DNA from: CAYQJS01 sp964417895
Lineage (GTDB): Bacteria > Chloroflexota > UBA6077 > SHYK01
Assembly: GCA_964417895.1 (NCBI GenBank)
Contig: CAYQJS010000041.1
Location: 1 to 52,871 of the forward strand
Direction: 5' to 3'
Length of the DNA stretch: 52,871 nucleotides
A program made the position numbers and the translations under genes. The notes under the pieces are model-generated. The model had not been told where the DNA came from and searched no databases. It was given only the letters and a program-made list of their open reading frames with translations. The first letter of the stretch is position 1. Every line of letters begins with the position of its first letter. Positions 32,776-41,762 of this stretch are shown in pieces.

Positions 32776-34503
32776 TTGAGGGTGAGGGGCGTCCCTCGAG
32801 CTTTCCGCTCAGCTGTGCTCCTCTCGGTTGCGATGCTGGTCACCAGCTGCGCCCCCTCCGGCCCCGGCACCCAGCTTAACAACCAGGCCGGCGGCGCTCC
32901 CCGCGCCCGCGTCCTGACCGCCTCGATCGAAACCGAGCCCAACTTCATCGCCGGCCTGGCCCCTGCCGCCGGCTTGGCCGCCACGGACTTCTGGCAGCGC
33001 ATGTTCAGCGCTTTCCTCGATCTCTACGACGGAGATGACCACCCCCAGCCATACCTGGCCGAAGCTCTGCCCGCCCTCGACACCGATAGCTGGGTAGTCT
33101 TCCCCGACGGCAAGATGGAAACGCACTATCGACTCAAGCCCAACCTGGTCTGGCACGACGGCGCACCGCTCACCGCCCACGACTTCGTCTTCACCTTCCA
33201 GAATGCCACCCCGGCCGTCGGCTTCCGCACCGGCAACGTGCCCTTCAACCAGATGGAGAGCGTGACCGCGACCGACGATCGCTCGCTGACCATCCGCTGG
33301 AAGAGCCTGTTTCCCGACGCGGGTGCCTTGCTCCAGGGCGCCACGCGCTTCGGCCTGGTGCCCCTCCCCCGCCACATCCTGGAGTCGACCTTCGCCGGTG
33401 GGGTGGCCCAGACCATCCAGGAAAGTCCCTACTGGGCCCGCGAGTTCGTCGGCGCCGGCCCTTTCAAGCTCGATCGCTGGGAGCTCGGCTCATTCCTCGA
33501 GGCCACCGCCTTCGACCAGCACGTGCTGGGCCGGCCCAAGATCGATCGCATCCGCCTGTTGTTCATGAAGGATCAGAACACCGCGTTCGCCAACATACTG
33601 GCCGGGTCGACTGACGTCGCGCTGAACTCCATCAGCTTCGAACACCTGGTGCAGCTCAAGAAGGAGTGGGCATCGAGCCAGAAGGGCACGGCTGGCTTGA
33701 ACACCGTTTCACTGACCGCCGCGCAATTCCAGCACCGTCCCGAATACGCGAATCCCAAGGCAGTGCTCGACGTTCGGGTGCGCCGGGCTTTCGCCCACGC
33801 CGTCGATAAACAAACGTTTAGTGACACTATCTGGGCCGGCGAGCTGGCGGTGCTCGACACCATCTTCGATCCCCGCACCCGCTTCTACCCCACCATCGAA
33901 CGCGCCATCACCAAGTATCCTTTTGACCTTGCCGCAAGCGAGCGGCTGATGAACGAGGCCGGCTACCGGAAGGGTCCCGATGGCTTCTACGCTGGTCCCG
34001 ACGGCAAGCTGAGCTTCGTTCTCCAGTCTCCCGCCAACCGACCCGAGCTGCCCGTGTTGGACGCCAACTGGCGCAAGGCGGGCTTCGACATCCAGGAGCT
34101 GCCGCTCGCGTCCACCGACTCGGTAGATTCGCAGGTCCGCAGCACCTTCTCGGCCATGAGCGTCAACACCTCCGGGTCGTTCGAGGTCCAGCAGACGTCG
34201 CTCTACCGCGCGTCGGAGGTCACCACCGCCGACAACCGCTGGCGTGGCGAAAACCGCACCGGCTGGGCTAATCTCGAATATGACCGCCTGGTCGACGCGT
34301 TCAACGTCACACTCGACCCCAGCGAGCGCATCCAGCAGCGCGCCCAGATGGCCAGGCTCCTTACTGAGGAGCTGCCCGCCATCGTCCTCACACCCAACCC
34401 CAACGCTTACGCCTACCTCAACACGGTTAAGGGAGTTGGCGGGACAACGATGTACACCACCGGTCGCATCACCTGGAACATCGAACGCTGGGAGCTCCCA
34501 TAA
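32776..34503 (+). CDS. SBP_bac_5 solute-binding lipoprotein
   Basis: The 575-aa lipoprotein has a signal ending MLVTSC (Cys about residue 25) and the family-5 binding-protein body: WHDGAPLTAHDFVFTF (about 132-147), GPFKLDRWELGS, VRRAFAHAVDKQ and NRTGWANLEYD. The TTG at 32776 lies within a palindromic stretch (32756-32790, GCCCCTTGGGGAGAG..GTGAGGGGC), with GGGGAG just upstream; the GTG at 32782 is an alternative. It precedes a Rieske gene by 13 bp, probably co-transcribed. Its closest relative in the window is the lipoprotein at 47774-49495, which also precedes a Rieske gene. Confidence 0.92.
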   Translation: MRVRGVPRAFRSAVLLSVAMLVTSCAPSGPGTQLNNQAGGAPRARVLTASIETEPNFIAGLAPAAGLAATDFWQRMFSAFLDLYDGDDHPQPYLAEALPALDTDSWVVFPDGKMETHYRLKPNLVWHDGAPLTAHDFVFTFQNATPAVGFRTGNVPFNQMESVTATDDRSLTIRWKSLFPDAGALLQGATRFGLVPLPRHILESTFAGGVAQTIQESPYWAREFVGAGPFKLDRWELGSFLEATAFDQHVLGRPKIDRIRLLFMKDQNTAFANILAGSTDVALNSISFEHLVQLKKEWASSQKGTAGLNTVSLTAAQFQHRPEYANPKAVLDVRVRRAFAHAVDKQTFSDTIWAGELAVLDTIFDPRTRFYPTIERAITKYPFDLAASERLMNEAGYRKGPDGFYAGPDGKLSFVLQSPANRPELPVLDANWRKAGFDIQELPLASTDSVDSQVRSTFSAMSVNTSGSFEVQQTSLYRASEVTTADNRWRGENRTGWANLEYDRLVDAFNVTLDPSERIQQRAQMARLLTEELPAIVLTPNPNAYAYLNTVKGVGGTTMYTTGRITWNIERWELP

Positions 34504-34516
34504 GAACGGACCGAAC

Positions 34517-35866
34517 ATGCTAACCAACGCAGAAAACGAACTCTTGACCCGAATCGGCCCCGGTACGACCATGGGCAACCTCTTCCGCCAGTACTGGCTG
34601 CCCGCCTTGCTCTCCTCCGAGCTCCCCGAGCGCGACGGTCCCCCCAGGCGCCTCCGCGTCCTCGGCGAGGACCTCATCGCCTTTCGCGACACCAGCGGTC
34701 GGGTCGGGGTGCTGGCCGACAACTGCTCCCATCGCGGCGCCTCGCTCTTCTTCGGCCGTAACGAAGAGAACGGCCTCCGCTGCGTCTACCATGGCTGGAA
34801 GTACGACGTCGATGGCCGCTGCGTCGATATGCCCAACGAGCCGGAACCACTTATTGGGGATCAAGCTGGCGCAGACGCGGATGATGAGGCCACCCCTATG
34901 GGAGCGGCGCCTCGCCGCTTCATGGACAAGATTCGCCAGCGCGCCTATCCCGCCCGCGAACGAAACGGCACTATCTGGATCTACATGGGCCCCCGCGCCG
35001 AGCCCCCCGGCATGCCCCAGTACGAGTGGGCGCATGTCCCCGAGGGCCACTACGCCATCAGCAAAAGCCTCCGCGATTGCAACTGGGCCCAGGCTTTCGA
35101 GGGCGACATCGACGACGCGCACGTCCCTGCCCTGCACAGCTTCCTCAAGTTCGAATACGAGAGGGGCTCGGCGAACCGATACTATGGGAAGGCGCTTCAC
35201 CTCGAAGTTGCTCAAACTCCATACGGCGTCATCGCCGGTTCGCGGCGGGACGCTGAGGAGGGGCTGTACAACTGGCGCATCACCCCCGTCCTCTTTCCCA
35301 GCTCCTCCATGTTTACCGTCGGCACGCTTCGCGAGCGCGGGGTGCTCTGGATCCGCATGTGGATCCCCATCGATGATGAGCACACCGCCCAGTGGCGAAT
35401 TCGGTGGAAGCCCAACGAGCCGCTGGAGGGCGAAGACGAGCCCGAGTCCGGCCCTGGCGGCTACCTACCCCAGGGGACGCACTGGTTCGAGCAGTGGCGC
35501 CCTTCTGGCAACAAGACGAACGACTATTTCATCGATCGGGAAGCGCAGCGAAAGGAGAGCTTCTCCGGCATCCCCGGCTTCCCGCTTCAGGACAAGATGG
35601 CCACCGAGAGCATGGGCCCGATCTGGAATCGCAGCCTCGAGCACCTCGGCAGCACTGACGCCGTGATCGTTGCCATGCGGCGACGCCTCATCGCCGCCGC
35701 GAAAGCGCTGCAAGAGGAAGGCATCACCCCACCGGGCGTGGATCAGCCCGGGGCCTACTGCGTTCGTTCCGCCATCGTCAATTTGCCCGTGGAGCTCAAC
35801 TGGGTCGAAGCCAGCCGCCACATGGTCACCGCCCGCGCCGGCACCGCCGCCGTCAACCGCGTCTAA
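34517..35866 (+). CDS. Rieske non-heme iron oxygenase, alpha subunit
   Basis: The 449-aa protein has Rieske ligands C70/H72 (CSHRG) and C89/H92 (CVYHGW) and the iron triad in DDAHVPALH (about residues 200-208). It resembles phthalate 4,5-dioxygenase-type oxygenases. Residues about 112-135 (GDQAGADADDEATPMGAAPR) are an extra segment absent from the sister proteins; its DNA contains the AGCGGCG-CCT-CGCCGCT palindrome, which suggests another intragenic insert. The ATG at 34517 lies 13 bp after the lipoprotein stop; a much longer frame from 34244 overlaps that gene and is rejected. No reductase nearby. Confidence 0.94.
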   Translation: MLTNAENELLTRIGPGTTMGNLFRQYWLPALLSSELPERDGPPRRLRVLGEDLIAFRDTSGRVGVLADNCSHRGASLFFGRNEENGLRCVYHGWKYDVDGRCVDMPNEPEPLIGDQAGADADDEATPMGAAPRRFMDKIRQRAYPARERNGTIWIYMGPRAEPPGMPQYEWAHVPEGHYAISKSLRDCNWAQAFEGDIDDAHVPALHSFLKFEYERGSANRYYGKALHLEVAQTPYGVIAGSRRDAEEGLYNWRITPVLFPSSSMFTVGTLRERGVLWIRMWIPIDDEHTAQWRIRWKPNEPLEGEDEPESGPGGYLPQGTHWFEQWRPSGNKTNDYFIDREAQRKESFSGIPGFPLQDKMATESMGPIWNRSLEHLGSTDAVIVAMRRRLIAAAKALQEEGITPPGVDQPGAYCVRSAIVNLPVELNWVEASRHMVTARAGTAAVNRV

Positions 35867-35869
35867 ATC

Positions 35870-36826
35870 GTGTTCCAGCTTCCGTCCGTCACACCCCCCA
35901 TCATCCGCTCCCGACTGGTCCTCGAAGTCGCCTCCGAGCTCATGGGCTACCGCGGGATACCCGCCCAGGTCCGCCTCAACTTCCTCAACCAGGGGTCCAC
36001 CACCCCGGAGCTTTGTCTCTTCGGAAGCAATGCCCCCAGCGTGATCCCGGAGGTGGCCCGCGGCGAGGTCCAGCTCGCTATCGTCAACCCGTCCACCATC
36101 CTTGCCCTCGCCTACCGCGGCACCGGCCCGTTCAAAGATCCCATTTCGGTCCGCACGATCACCGTGCTCCCCTCGCACGACCAGTTCTTGTTCGCTCTCG
36201 CCGAACGCACCGGTCTCACCTCGCTCCAGGACATCCGCGACCGCCGCTACCCACTCAAGGTCTCCGTGCGCGCGCAGCCTGACCACGGAGGGCACGTCCT
36301 CATCAACGAGGTGCTCGGGGTGTACGGCTTCTCGATGCAGGACATCGTCTCCTGGGGCGGCGAGATTCACCGTCACCCCAACGTCCCCTGGAACGAGCCG
36401 AAGGCCGTAGAGCGCGGTGAGATCGATGCCATTTTCGACGAAGCGGTCGCCAATTGGGCGCCTTCCGCGCTCGAGGTCGGCATGCACATCCTCAGCTTTG
36501 ACGAGCCCGTTCTTCAGAAGATGGAGGCCATCGGCTTCCGCCGCGCCCGCGTGTCCAGGGACCAATACCCCGCGTTCCCCAAGGACGTCGACGTCATGAC
36601 CCTCGACTTCAGTGGCTGGGCCGTCTTCACCTCTGCCGCCGTATCCGACGACCTCGTGACCATGATCTGTACTGCCATGGAGTCGCGCCGGGATCGCATT
36701 CCGTGGGAGGGTGAAGGACCCCTCCCCCTCGATCGCATGTGCACCGACGCCGAGGATGCGCCCCTACCCGCTCCCTTGCACCCCGCCGCCGAGCAATTCT
36801 GGCGCGCCCGCGGCTACCTCCCCTGA
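35870..36826 (+). CDS. TAXI-type (NMT1-like) solute-binding-fold protein without signal peptide
   Basis: The 318-aa protein resembles TAXI-family TRAP solute receptors: LVLEVASELMGYRG, GEVQLAIVNPSTILALAYRG (about residues 65-84) and a hinge near FTSAAVSDD. TAXI receptors are normally exported, but this one starts directly with no hydrophobic leader, so it is likely cytosolic. The GTG start is three bases after the Rieske stop, implying coupled translation. The last residues (PAAEQFW) recur as a DNA remnant at 51019 behind the paralogous Rieske gene. No TRAP membrane subunits are present. Confidence 0.8.
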   Translation: MFQLPSVTPPIIRSRLVLEVASELMGYRGIPAQVRLNFLNQGSTTPELCLFGSNAPSVIPEVARGEVQLAIVNPSTILALAYRGTGPFKDPISVRTITVLPSHDQFLFALAERTGLTSLQDIRDRRYPLKVSVRAQPDHGGHVLINEVLGVYGFSMQDIVSWGGEIHRHPNVPWNEPKAVERGEIDAIFDEAVANWAPSALEVGMHILSFDEPVLQKMEAIGFRRARVSRDQYPAFPKDVDVMTLDFSGWAVFTSAAVSDDLVTMICTAMESRRDRIPWEGEGPLPLDRMCTDAEDAPLPAPLHPAAEQFWRARGYLP

Positions 36827-36854
36827 GCAGCCTGTCGAGACTTCTCGCACATTG

Positions 36855-38000
36855 TCACGAGCGGGCGCTACCCCCCTCCCCAGCCCTCCCCCGCAAGGGG
36901 GGAGGGGGAAGGGCGTCGCCTTCCGAGCGGTAGAAGCCCATCTTGGCCATCGCCGGCCAGTCGTCGACCGAGTAGAGGATCGCGTCCTCGCTGGCCGGGT
37001 TCTCGTGACGGTGCCACATCCACGGCGGAACGCAGAAAATGTCCCCCTGGGCCCATTCCAGCCGCTCCCCGGCGACCTCCGTACGCCCTTCGCCCCGGAA
37101 GACGTAGTAGATCGCGGTGCTGTTGTGGCGATGGGCACAAGTCCGGAGCCTTGGCGCGAGGAGCTGAATCTCGCATGAGAAGGTCGGAAGCGTGGGGCCC
37201 CGATCGACCGGACTCGTATAGCGGAGATGGATGCCGTCGTACGGATCCCCGCCCGCCTCACTCTCCTTGAACGCCATGAGGGTCGCGAACGTGTCTGTCC
37301 ACGTGTACCTCACGGGTGGCCTGCGGAAAGACGAGTCGACCCATGAGCCCGTGGGCGCCGGGGCTCTCCCCCTCTCCCCAGCCCTCCCCCGCCAGGGGGG
37401 AGGGAGCGCTTTCATCTGGTCCTGGGTCGCCGAGAAGTAACCTGCGGGCTTGTCGATTGCCTGATACGGGCTGTCCAGCGGGTAGCGCTCGTTGATCTCC
37501 GCCCCCATGAAGTTGAGCAGCGCCATATCCAGGCCGTCGAGCCAGACGGCCGGCTCCACACCTCCGTTGTAATGGTCGTGATCGATCCCGGTGGGGCTGA
37601 CGACGAGGTCGCCTTCTTCCATCGGGAAGGCTTCCCCCTGGGCAATGAACACCGCACCGGGCGGAGCCTGGATCACAAAGCGGGTCTCGTTCTTCAGATT
37701 GCGGTGGGCTCGGGTCCGCTCGCCCGGCATCAGGATCTGGGGGCTCAGGGAGATCGTCCTGGGGACTCCGCGCCCCTCAGGGTTGCGGAGGCCGATGGTC
37801 CGCATCTCGGTCATGCCGGACGGCCCCACCGGCACCAACTCGCCGGCCTTCAACAGCCCCGCGTATATGTCCGCCCACTTCCACAGATAGGGCTTGTGCT
37901 GGGTGCCGGAGCCCCCACCCTCCTGCATCCAGTAGCCATGCATATGGTGCGCCAGCATCCACCGGTTCAATTCTTCGAGGCTCGTATCCGTGTTTTTCAT
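36855..38000 (-). CDS. Gentisate 1,2-dioxygenase-like bicupin
   Basis: The 381-aa protein is a two-cupin ring-cleavage-type protein. The C-terminal cupin has AHRHNSTAIYYVFRGEG (about residues 290-306, HxH metal ligands) and GDIFCVPPWMWHRHEN (about 322-337, third His); the N-terminal cupin has lost these ligands. Gentisate dioxygenases open the ring of gentisate or salicylate with Fe(II). Two family-A palindromes are translated: residues about 199-212 (PPPWRGRAGERG) inside the protein, and about 362-381 at the C-terminus, where the paralogue simply ends FYREES. The ATG at 38000 follows GAGGG. Last gene of a Rieske-cupin-cupin minus-strand run. Confidence 0.87.
   Translation of the reverse strand: MKNTDTSLEELNRWMLAHHMHGYWMQEGGGSGTQHKPYLWKWADIYAGLLKAGELVPVGPSGMTEMRTIGLRNPEGRGVPRTISLSPQILMPGERTRAHRNLKNETRFVIQAPPGAVFIAQGEAFPMEEGDLVVSPTGIDHDHYNGGVEPAVWLDGLDMALLNFMGAEINERYPLDSPYQAIDKPAGYFSATQDQMKALPPPWRGRAGERGRAPAPTGSWVDSSFRRPPVRYTWTDTFATLMAFKESEAGGDPYDGIHLRYTSPVDRGPTLPTFSCEIQLLAPRLRTCAHRHNSTAIYYVFRGEGRTEVAGERLEWAQGDIFCVPPWMWHRHENPASEDAILYSVDDWPAMAKMGFYRSEGDALPPPPLRGRAGEGGSARS
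36870..36913. repeat. Family-A palindrome forming a CDS C-terminus
   Basis: CCCTCCCC..CCCTCCCCCGCAAGGGGGGAGGG encodes the last about 15 residues of the bicupin (PPPPLRGRAGEGG). Confidence 0.85.
37363..37405. repeat. Family-A palindrome inside a CDS
   Basis: CCCCAGCCCTCCCCCGCCAGGGGGGAGGG lies in frame in the bicupin gene and encodes PPPWRGRAGERG, absent from the paralogue at 38155-39198. Confidence 0.88.
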
Positions 38001-38048
38001 GGGACCCTCGCTGATCACTACAGGTGTGTTAGCCAAAGTGAGACGCCT

Positions 38049-38137
38049 GTCATCCTGAGCGCCAGCGAAGGATCTGCAGGCAAGCGCAAGCTGCGTCCTA
38101 CACCAGATGCTTCGTCGCTCCCGCTCCTCAGCATGAC
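38049..38137. repeat. GTCATNCTGAG inverted-repeat element
   Basis: An 89-bp element with ends GTCATCCTGAG and CTCAGCATGAC in the gap between the two bicupin genes. Confidence 0.75.
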
Positions 38138-38154
38138 AGTTGGGCAACGCGCCC

Positions 38155-39198
38155 CTAGCTCTCCTCACGATAGAACTCGAAGGCCTGCATGATCGGCCGA
38201 TCGGTGATGGAGAGCAGGATTGCGTCCTCGCTCGCCAGGTTCTGGTGCTGGTGCCAGCACCAGGGCGGAACGATGAAGCAATCCTTTTCGGTCCACTCCA
38301 GCCGTTCGCGCTCGACGACGGTCACGCCCTCGCCCCGGACTACGTGGTAGCGGGTGGTGCTGTTGTGGCGATGCGCCTGAGTCTTCAGGCGGGGCGGCAG
38401 CAGCTGCGCCTCGCACGCCAACGTCGGACTCGTAGGGCCTCCCGTCAGAGGGTGCGGGAACATGAGGAGATATCCATCGAAGGGATCCGGGTCGCGCCCG
38501 CTCCTTTTAAGGGCCTCCAGCGCCAGAGAAGTCTGCGCCCACGGATACCGAAAGGGCGGCGTCGGCAGCTCGTGCTCGATCCACGATGGCCGCGCCGGGC
38601 TCAGCATCCGTTCCCAGTACCCGGGGGGCTTGTCGACGGGCTGCCGCCGTTGCGGATGGACCTCGCGAAAGCGGTAGGCCAGCCGCGTCAGGGTGATGTC
38701 CCCGGCGTTCAGCCAGTAGACGGGCTCGTCGCCTTCGTTGGCCCAGTCATACCAGGACCACGCCGGTGTACCGAGGAGGTCGCCGTCCTCCATCGGAAAA
38801 CGCTCGCCTTCGACGACCGCGTAGGCTCCCGGACTGCCCTTAACGATGAAGCGGAACTCCGCCTGCATGTGGCGGCGCGCCTCGCCGAGCTCGCCGGGCA
38901 TCAAGACCTGCGCGCCGATGTTGATCGTGGCCGTGATTCCGAGAGGCAGCCCCGGGTGGTTGAGCCCAAAGTGCTTGTATCCCGACATCTTGCTCGCCAG
39001 CTCGGGGTTTCCGTCGAGCGCCGGGCCGACGCGCCTCAGGGCCTCGTGCACGTCCGCCCACTTCCATAGGAACGGCGGGTAGGTGGGATACTCCTTTGCT
39101 TCACCCCGCGCGGCTTCCCTGTTCCACGAGCCGGTCAAGTTATGGTCCGCGAGCCAGCGATCCAGATCCGGGATCGCGGCGACGCTCCCGATCTCCAT
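38155..39198 (-). CDS. Gentisate 1,2-dioxygenase-like bicupin
   Basis: The 347-aa protein is a paralogue of the bicupin at 36855-38000. The metal cupin has AHRHNSTTRYHVVRGEG (about residues 265-281) and DCFIVPPWCWHQHQN (about 296-310). The ATG at 39198 lies one base after the stop of the Rieske gene (TGA-g-ATG), with GAGGG upstream inside that gene, so translation is coupled. The pairing of a Rieske oxygenase with a ring-cleavage-type cupin suggests hydroxylation followed by ring opening of an aromatic acid. No inserted palindrome is present in this copy. Confidence 0.88.
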   Translation of the reverse strand: MEIGSVAAIPDLDRWLADHNLTGSWNREAARGEAKEYPTYPPFLWKWADVHEALRRVGPALDGNPELASKMSGYKHFGLNHPGLPLGITATINIGAQVLMPGELGEARRHMQAEFRFIVKGSPGAYAVVEGERFPMEDGDLLGTPAWSWYDWANEGDEPVYWLNAGDITLTRLAYRFREVHPQRRQPVDKPPGYWERMLSPARPSWIEHELPTPPFRYPWAQTSLALEALKRSGRDPDPFDGYLLMFPHPLTGGPTSPTLACEAQLLPPRLKTQAHRHNSTTRYHVVRGEGVTVVERERLEWTEKDCFIVPPWCWHQHQNLASEDAILLSITDRPIMQAFEFYREES

Positions 39199-39199
39199 C

Positions 39200-40582
39200 T
39201 CAGCCCTCGCGCGCCGCCGCCGGCTTCGGGAACTCGCCGGCCAGGACGCGTCGCGCCGTAGCCCGCAACAGCTCACGATCGGCTTCGGGTGTCGGCGCGG
39301 GCGGGACCCGCAGGATCGTGCTGCGCGCATGGGTGGGGATCACGCCGTTCGAAGTGGACAGCTGCGGCATCGGGCTTTCCCCTCGGCTGACGGCTCGGAT
39401 GCCATCTTTGATGGCCTTGCGGAACATCACGACGCCGGTGTCGGACCAGGCCAGGTGCTCGAGGGCGTGCACGGCGATGGGCCGCTGGGTCACCAGCGCC
39501 TCGTAATCACCCGGCTGCCGCTGCCGGTCCTCATAGGTCCGCGTCGGGGGCGGTGCGCCCGTGAACTGAAACCGGCTCCGCACTGGGCCCGACTCTGGGA
39601 AGTAGGCAAAGCTGGCAGTGAGCGTGGTGGTGTCGTCCACAGGCACTGTCCAGGTCGTCGTCCGGGGAGGATCGAACAGCAGCTCCTGCGATTCCTGCGA
39701 GATGAGCAAGCTGCGGGGGATCTGGTCGACGTTAGGCGGGATGATGTCGGCAATGCGCACCCACACCACGTCGCCGATGCGCCGGGTCCAGGCATAGAAG
39801 AACCCAGTCGTCCGGTCGGCCTGCCACTCGAACACCTGGTTTCGATGCTGGTCCTCCCGGAGGGTTCGGATGTCCTCTTCCCACTGCTCCAGCCCAACCT
39901 CGACGTAGTGCTCCCAGGTGCGCGCGGGATCTACGCTGGGCCGATGGGGGTCGAGCCTGGTACGGATCTCCTCGAAGCGGTGCAGGTAGATGAGATGCAC
40001 CGGGTCCGTGTTGTTCTCGGCTTGCTGGAGCCAGTTGCAGGGGCTGGGCTCCCCCCATTGCGGAACCATCCGATAGCCGGGCATGTCGTAGGTATCGTAG
40101 ATCGGAAACGCCGGGCGCTGATCAGGTGGGCCCATGTACGCGAATACCATTCCCTTGTACTCGATGGTGGGGTGCGCGCCGTGGAAGACACGGTCCCTAA
40201 AGGTGCTGTCCGCGGGCTCGCCGGGCGTTTCGACGACTCGGCCGTTTACGTCGTAGAGCCACCCGTGGTAACAGCATCGGAGCCCCCGGCGCTCCACCGT
40301 GCCGAACTCGAGCGAGGTGCCCCGGTGGGAACAGTGGAGCGGGAGCAAGCCCACCTGCCCCTGTCCATCGCGAAATAGCACCAGATCCTCCCCCAGAATA
40401 CGGACCGCTTGGGGCAAATCCTGAAGCGGTTCGGAAAGGCCCACAGGGTGCCAGAAGCGGCGCAGATATTCCCCGCCGGGGGTACCTGGCCCGACGTGAG
40501 TCAGCTCCTTGTCCTCCTCGGGCACCTCCCGCCGAAAGTAGGCGCTGTAGGGCACGACCGAGCTCGTTACGGTTGTTGCCAT
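39200..40582 (-). CDS. Rieske non-heme iron oxygenase, alpha subunit
   Basis: The 460-aa protein is the most divergent of the Rieske oxygenases here, closer to the vanillate-demethylase/PaO style. The cluster ligands are C84/H86 (CSHRG) and C103/H106 (CCYHGW); the iron triad is in NTDPVHLIYLH (about residues 193-203). The ATG at 40582 has GAGGAG six to seven bases upstream. The frame is open further upstream across the assembly gap, but that part belongs to the divergent propeller gene. It is the first gene of the Rieske-bicupin-bicupin operon. Confidence 0.94.
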   Translation of the reverse strand: MATTVTSSVVPYSAYFRREVPEEDKELTHVGPGTPGGEYLRRFWHPVGLSEPLQDLPQAVRILGEDLVLFRDGQGQVGLLPLHCSHRGTSLEFGTVERRGLRCCYHGWLYDVNGRVVETPGEPADSTFRDRVFHGAHPTIEYKGMVFAYMGPPDQRPAFPIYDTYDMPGYRMVPQWGEPSPCNWLQQAENNTDPVHLIYLHRFEEIRTRLDPHRPSVDPARTWEHYVEVGLEQWEEDIRTLREDQHRNQVFEWQADRTTGFFYAWTRRIGDVVWVRIADIIPPNVDQIPRSLLISQESQELLFDPPRTTTWTVPVDDTTTLTASFAYFPESGPVRSRFQFTGAPPPTRTYEDRQRQPGDYEALVTQRPIAVHALEHLAWSDTGVVMFRKAIKDGIRAVSRGESPMPQLSTSNGVIPTHARSTILRVPPAPTPEADRELLRATARRVLAGEFPKPAAAREG

Positions 40583-40615
40583 GGTGCTCTCCTCATCTGC
40601 GTATCGGCGTTCATA

Positions 40616-40694
40616 TACGCCCTGGACCCGGCTAGGGTCAACGGGTATTCTCGTCGGTGATGATACAGAGGTCACGCACAACGGGAGGAACACC
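40616..40694 (+). promoter_or_regulatory. Duplicated leader/upstream block, copy 1
   Basis: The stretch from TACGCCCTGGACCC to GGAGGAACACCATGC matches 47548-47630 at about 79 of 83 positions and ends in the ribosome site and start codon of the downstream gene. It contains the interrupted palindrome GACCC-GGCTA-GGGTC (40625-40639), a possible operator. It lies between the divergent Rieske and propeller genes. Confidence 0.6.
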
Positions 40695-41745
40695 ATGCCC
40701 GAGCGGGTTCGTTTGTATGCGGGCACTGAGCGAGGACTATCGGCCTGGCGCGACGGTCCATCGGGCTGGAGGCAGGTCGGCCATGGCATCCCGACCGAGC
40801 CCTGCCGGNNNNNNNNNNCGCAGAGCCCGAGCGTGTCTTCGTGGGCGTCGAGCACGACGGCGTCTATGGCACCAATGATGGCGGGAACAGCTGGAAGAAG
40901 CTGCTCGACCACGACGTCTGGTCGATTGCTCTCGACCCCATCGACGAACGGGTCGTCTACGCAGGCACCGCGCCGGTCCACCTGCTTCGCAGCGAGGATT
41001 ACGGCGCCCACTGGGAGGAGCTGACCGCCCTCCAGGATCTGCCGTCCGAGATCCGCGCACGCCAGATCTATCCGGTCCCCGGCGAGCAGAGCCACATCCT
41101 GAACATCTTCGTGGACCCCGAGAATCCGAACTGCATCGTGCTGGCGGTGGAGCACGGCGGCGTAATTCGAAGCCTCGACAAAGGAACGACCTGGGAGGAC
41201 GTTACCGAGGCATCGACTACGTTGACATCCACATGGTCGAGAAGCTCACCGGCCGCGAGCGGTACTTCGCCGCCACCGCGCGAGGGTTCTACGCGACGCC
41301 CGACCCGTCCCAGGGTTGGACCCGGGCCGAGAACGGCTTCACCCGAGACTACTTCTACAAGTTCATTATCATGCCACCCCGGAGCGACGCCGACGACAAC
41401 CCAACGATGCTCATCTCAACCGGGGACCATTCCCCTGGCTCGTGGAACCGACCCGAGGGCGCGCGGGGCGCCATCTTCCGCAGCGTCGACCGCGGCGATT
41501 CGTGGCAGCGGGTTGGGGTGGGCGCCGGGCTTCCTGAAGAGATGATCGAGCGCGCCTGGATGTTCGTTCCGCATCCGCACGAGAAGGACAGCGTGTTCGC
41601 AGCGCTGGGCCGTTATCCGTACCCCAACGTGGATGCCGGCGCGGGCGCGATCGTACTGAGCCGGGACCGGGGCGATAGCTGGGAGCGCATCGAGGGAATC
41701 CGCGTGCGGTCCGTCTGGGGACTATGGGCTGCCGCGGACGGATAG
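40695..41745 (+). pseudogene. Asp-box propeller paralogue broken by gap and frameshift
   Basis: Starts RVRLYAGTERGLSAW behind GGGAGGAACACC and follows the propeller at 31599-32639 closely (YGTNDGGNSW, SEDYGAHW, SLDKGTTW, SVDRGDSW, SRDRGDSW Asp boxes; final GLWAAAD). Ten N at 40809-40818 interrupt it. Near 41210 one G appears missing (ACCGAGG-CATC, where the paralogue has ACCGAGGGCATC), shifting the frame between WEDVTE and the IHMVEKLTG segment. It is either an assembly error or a true pseudogene; about 346 residues would result if repaired. Confidence 0.75.
40809..40818. other. Assembly gap (10 N)
   Basis: A run of ten N inside the propeller paralogue. The gap length is probably nominal, so coordinates on either side may not be contiguous in the genome. 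Confidence 0.98.
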
Positions 41746-41762
41746 GGAGCGGCCGAATACGC

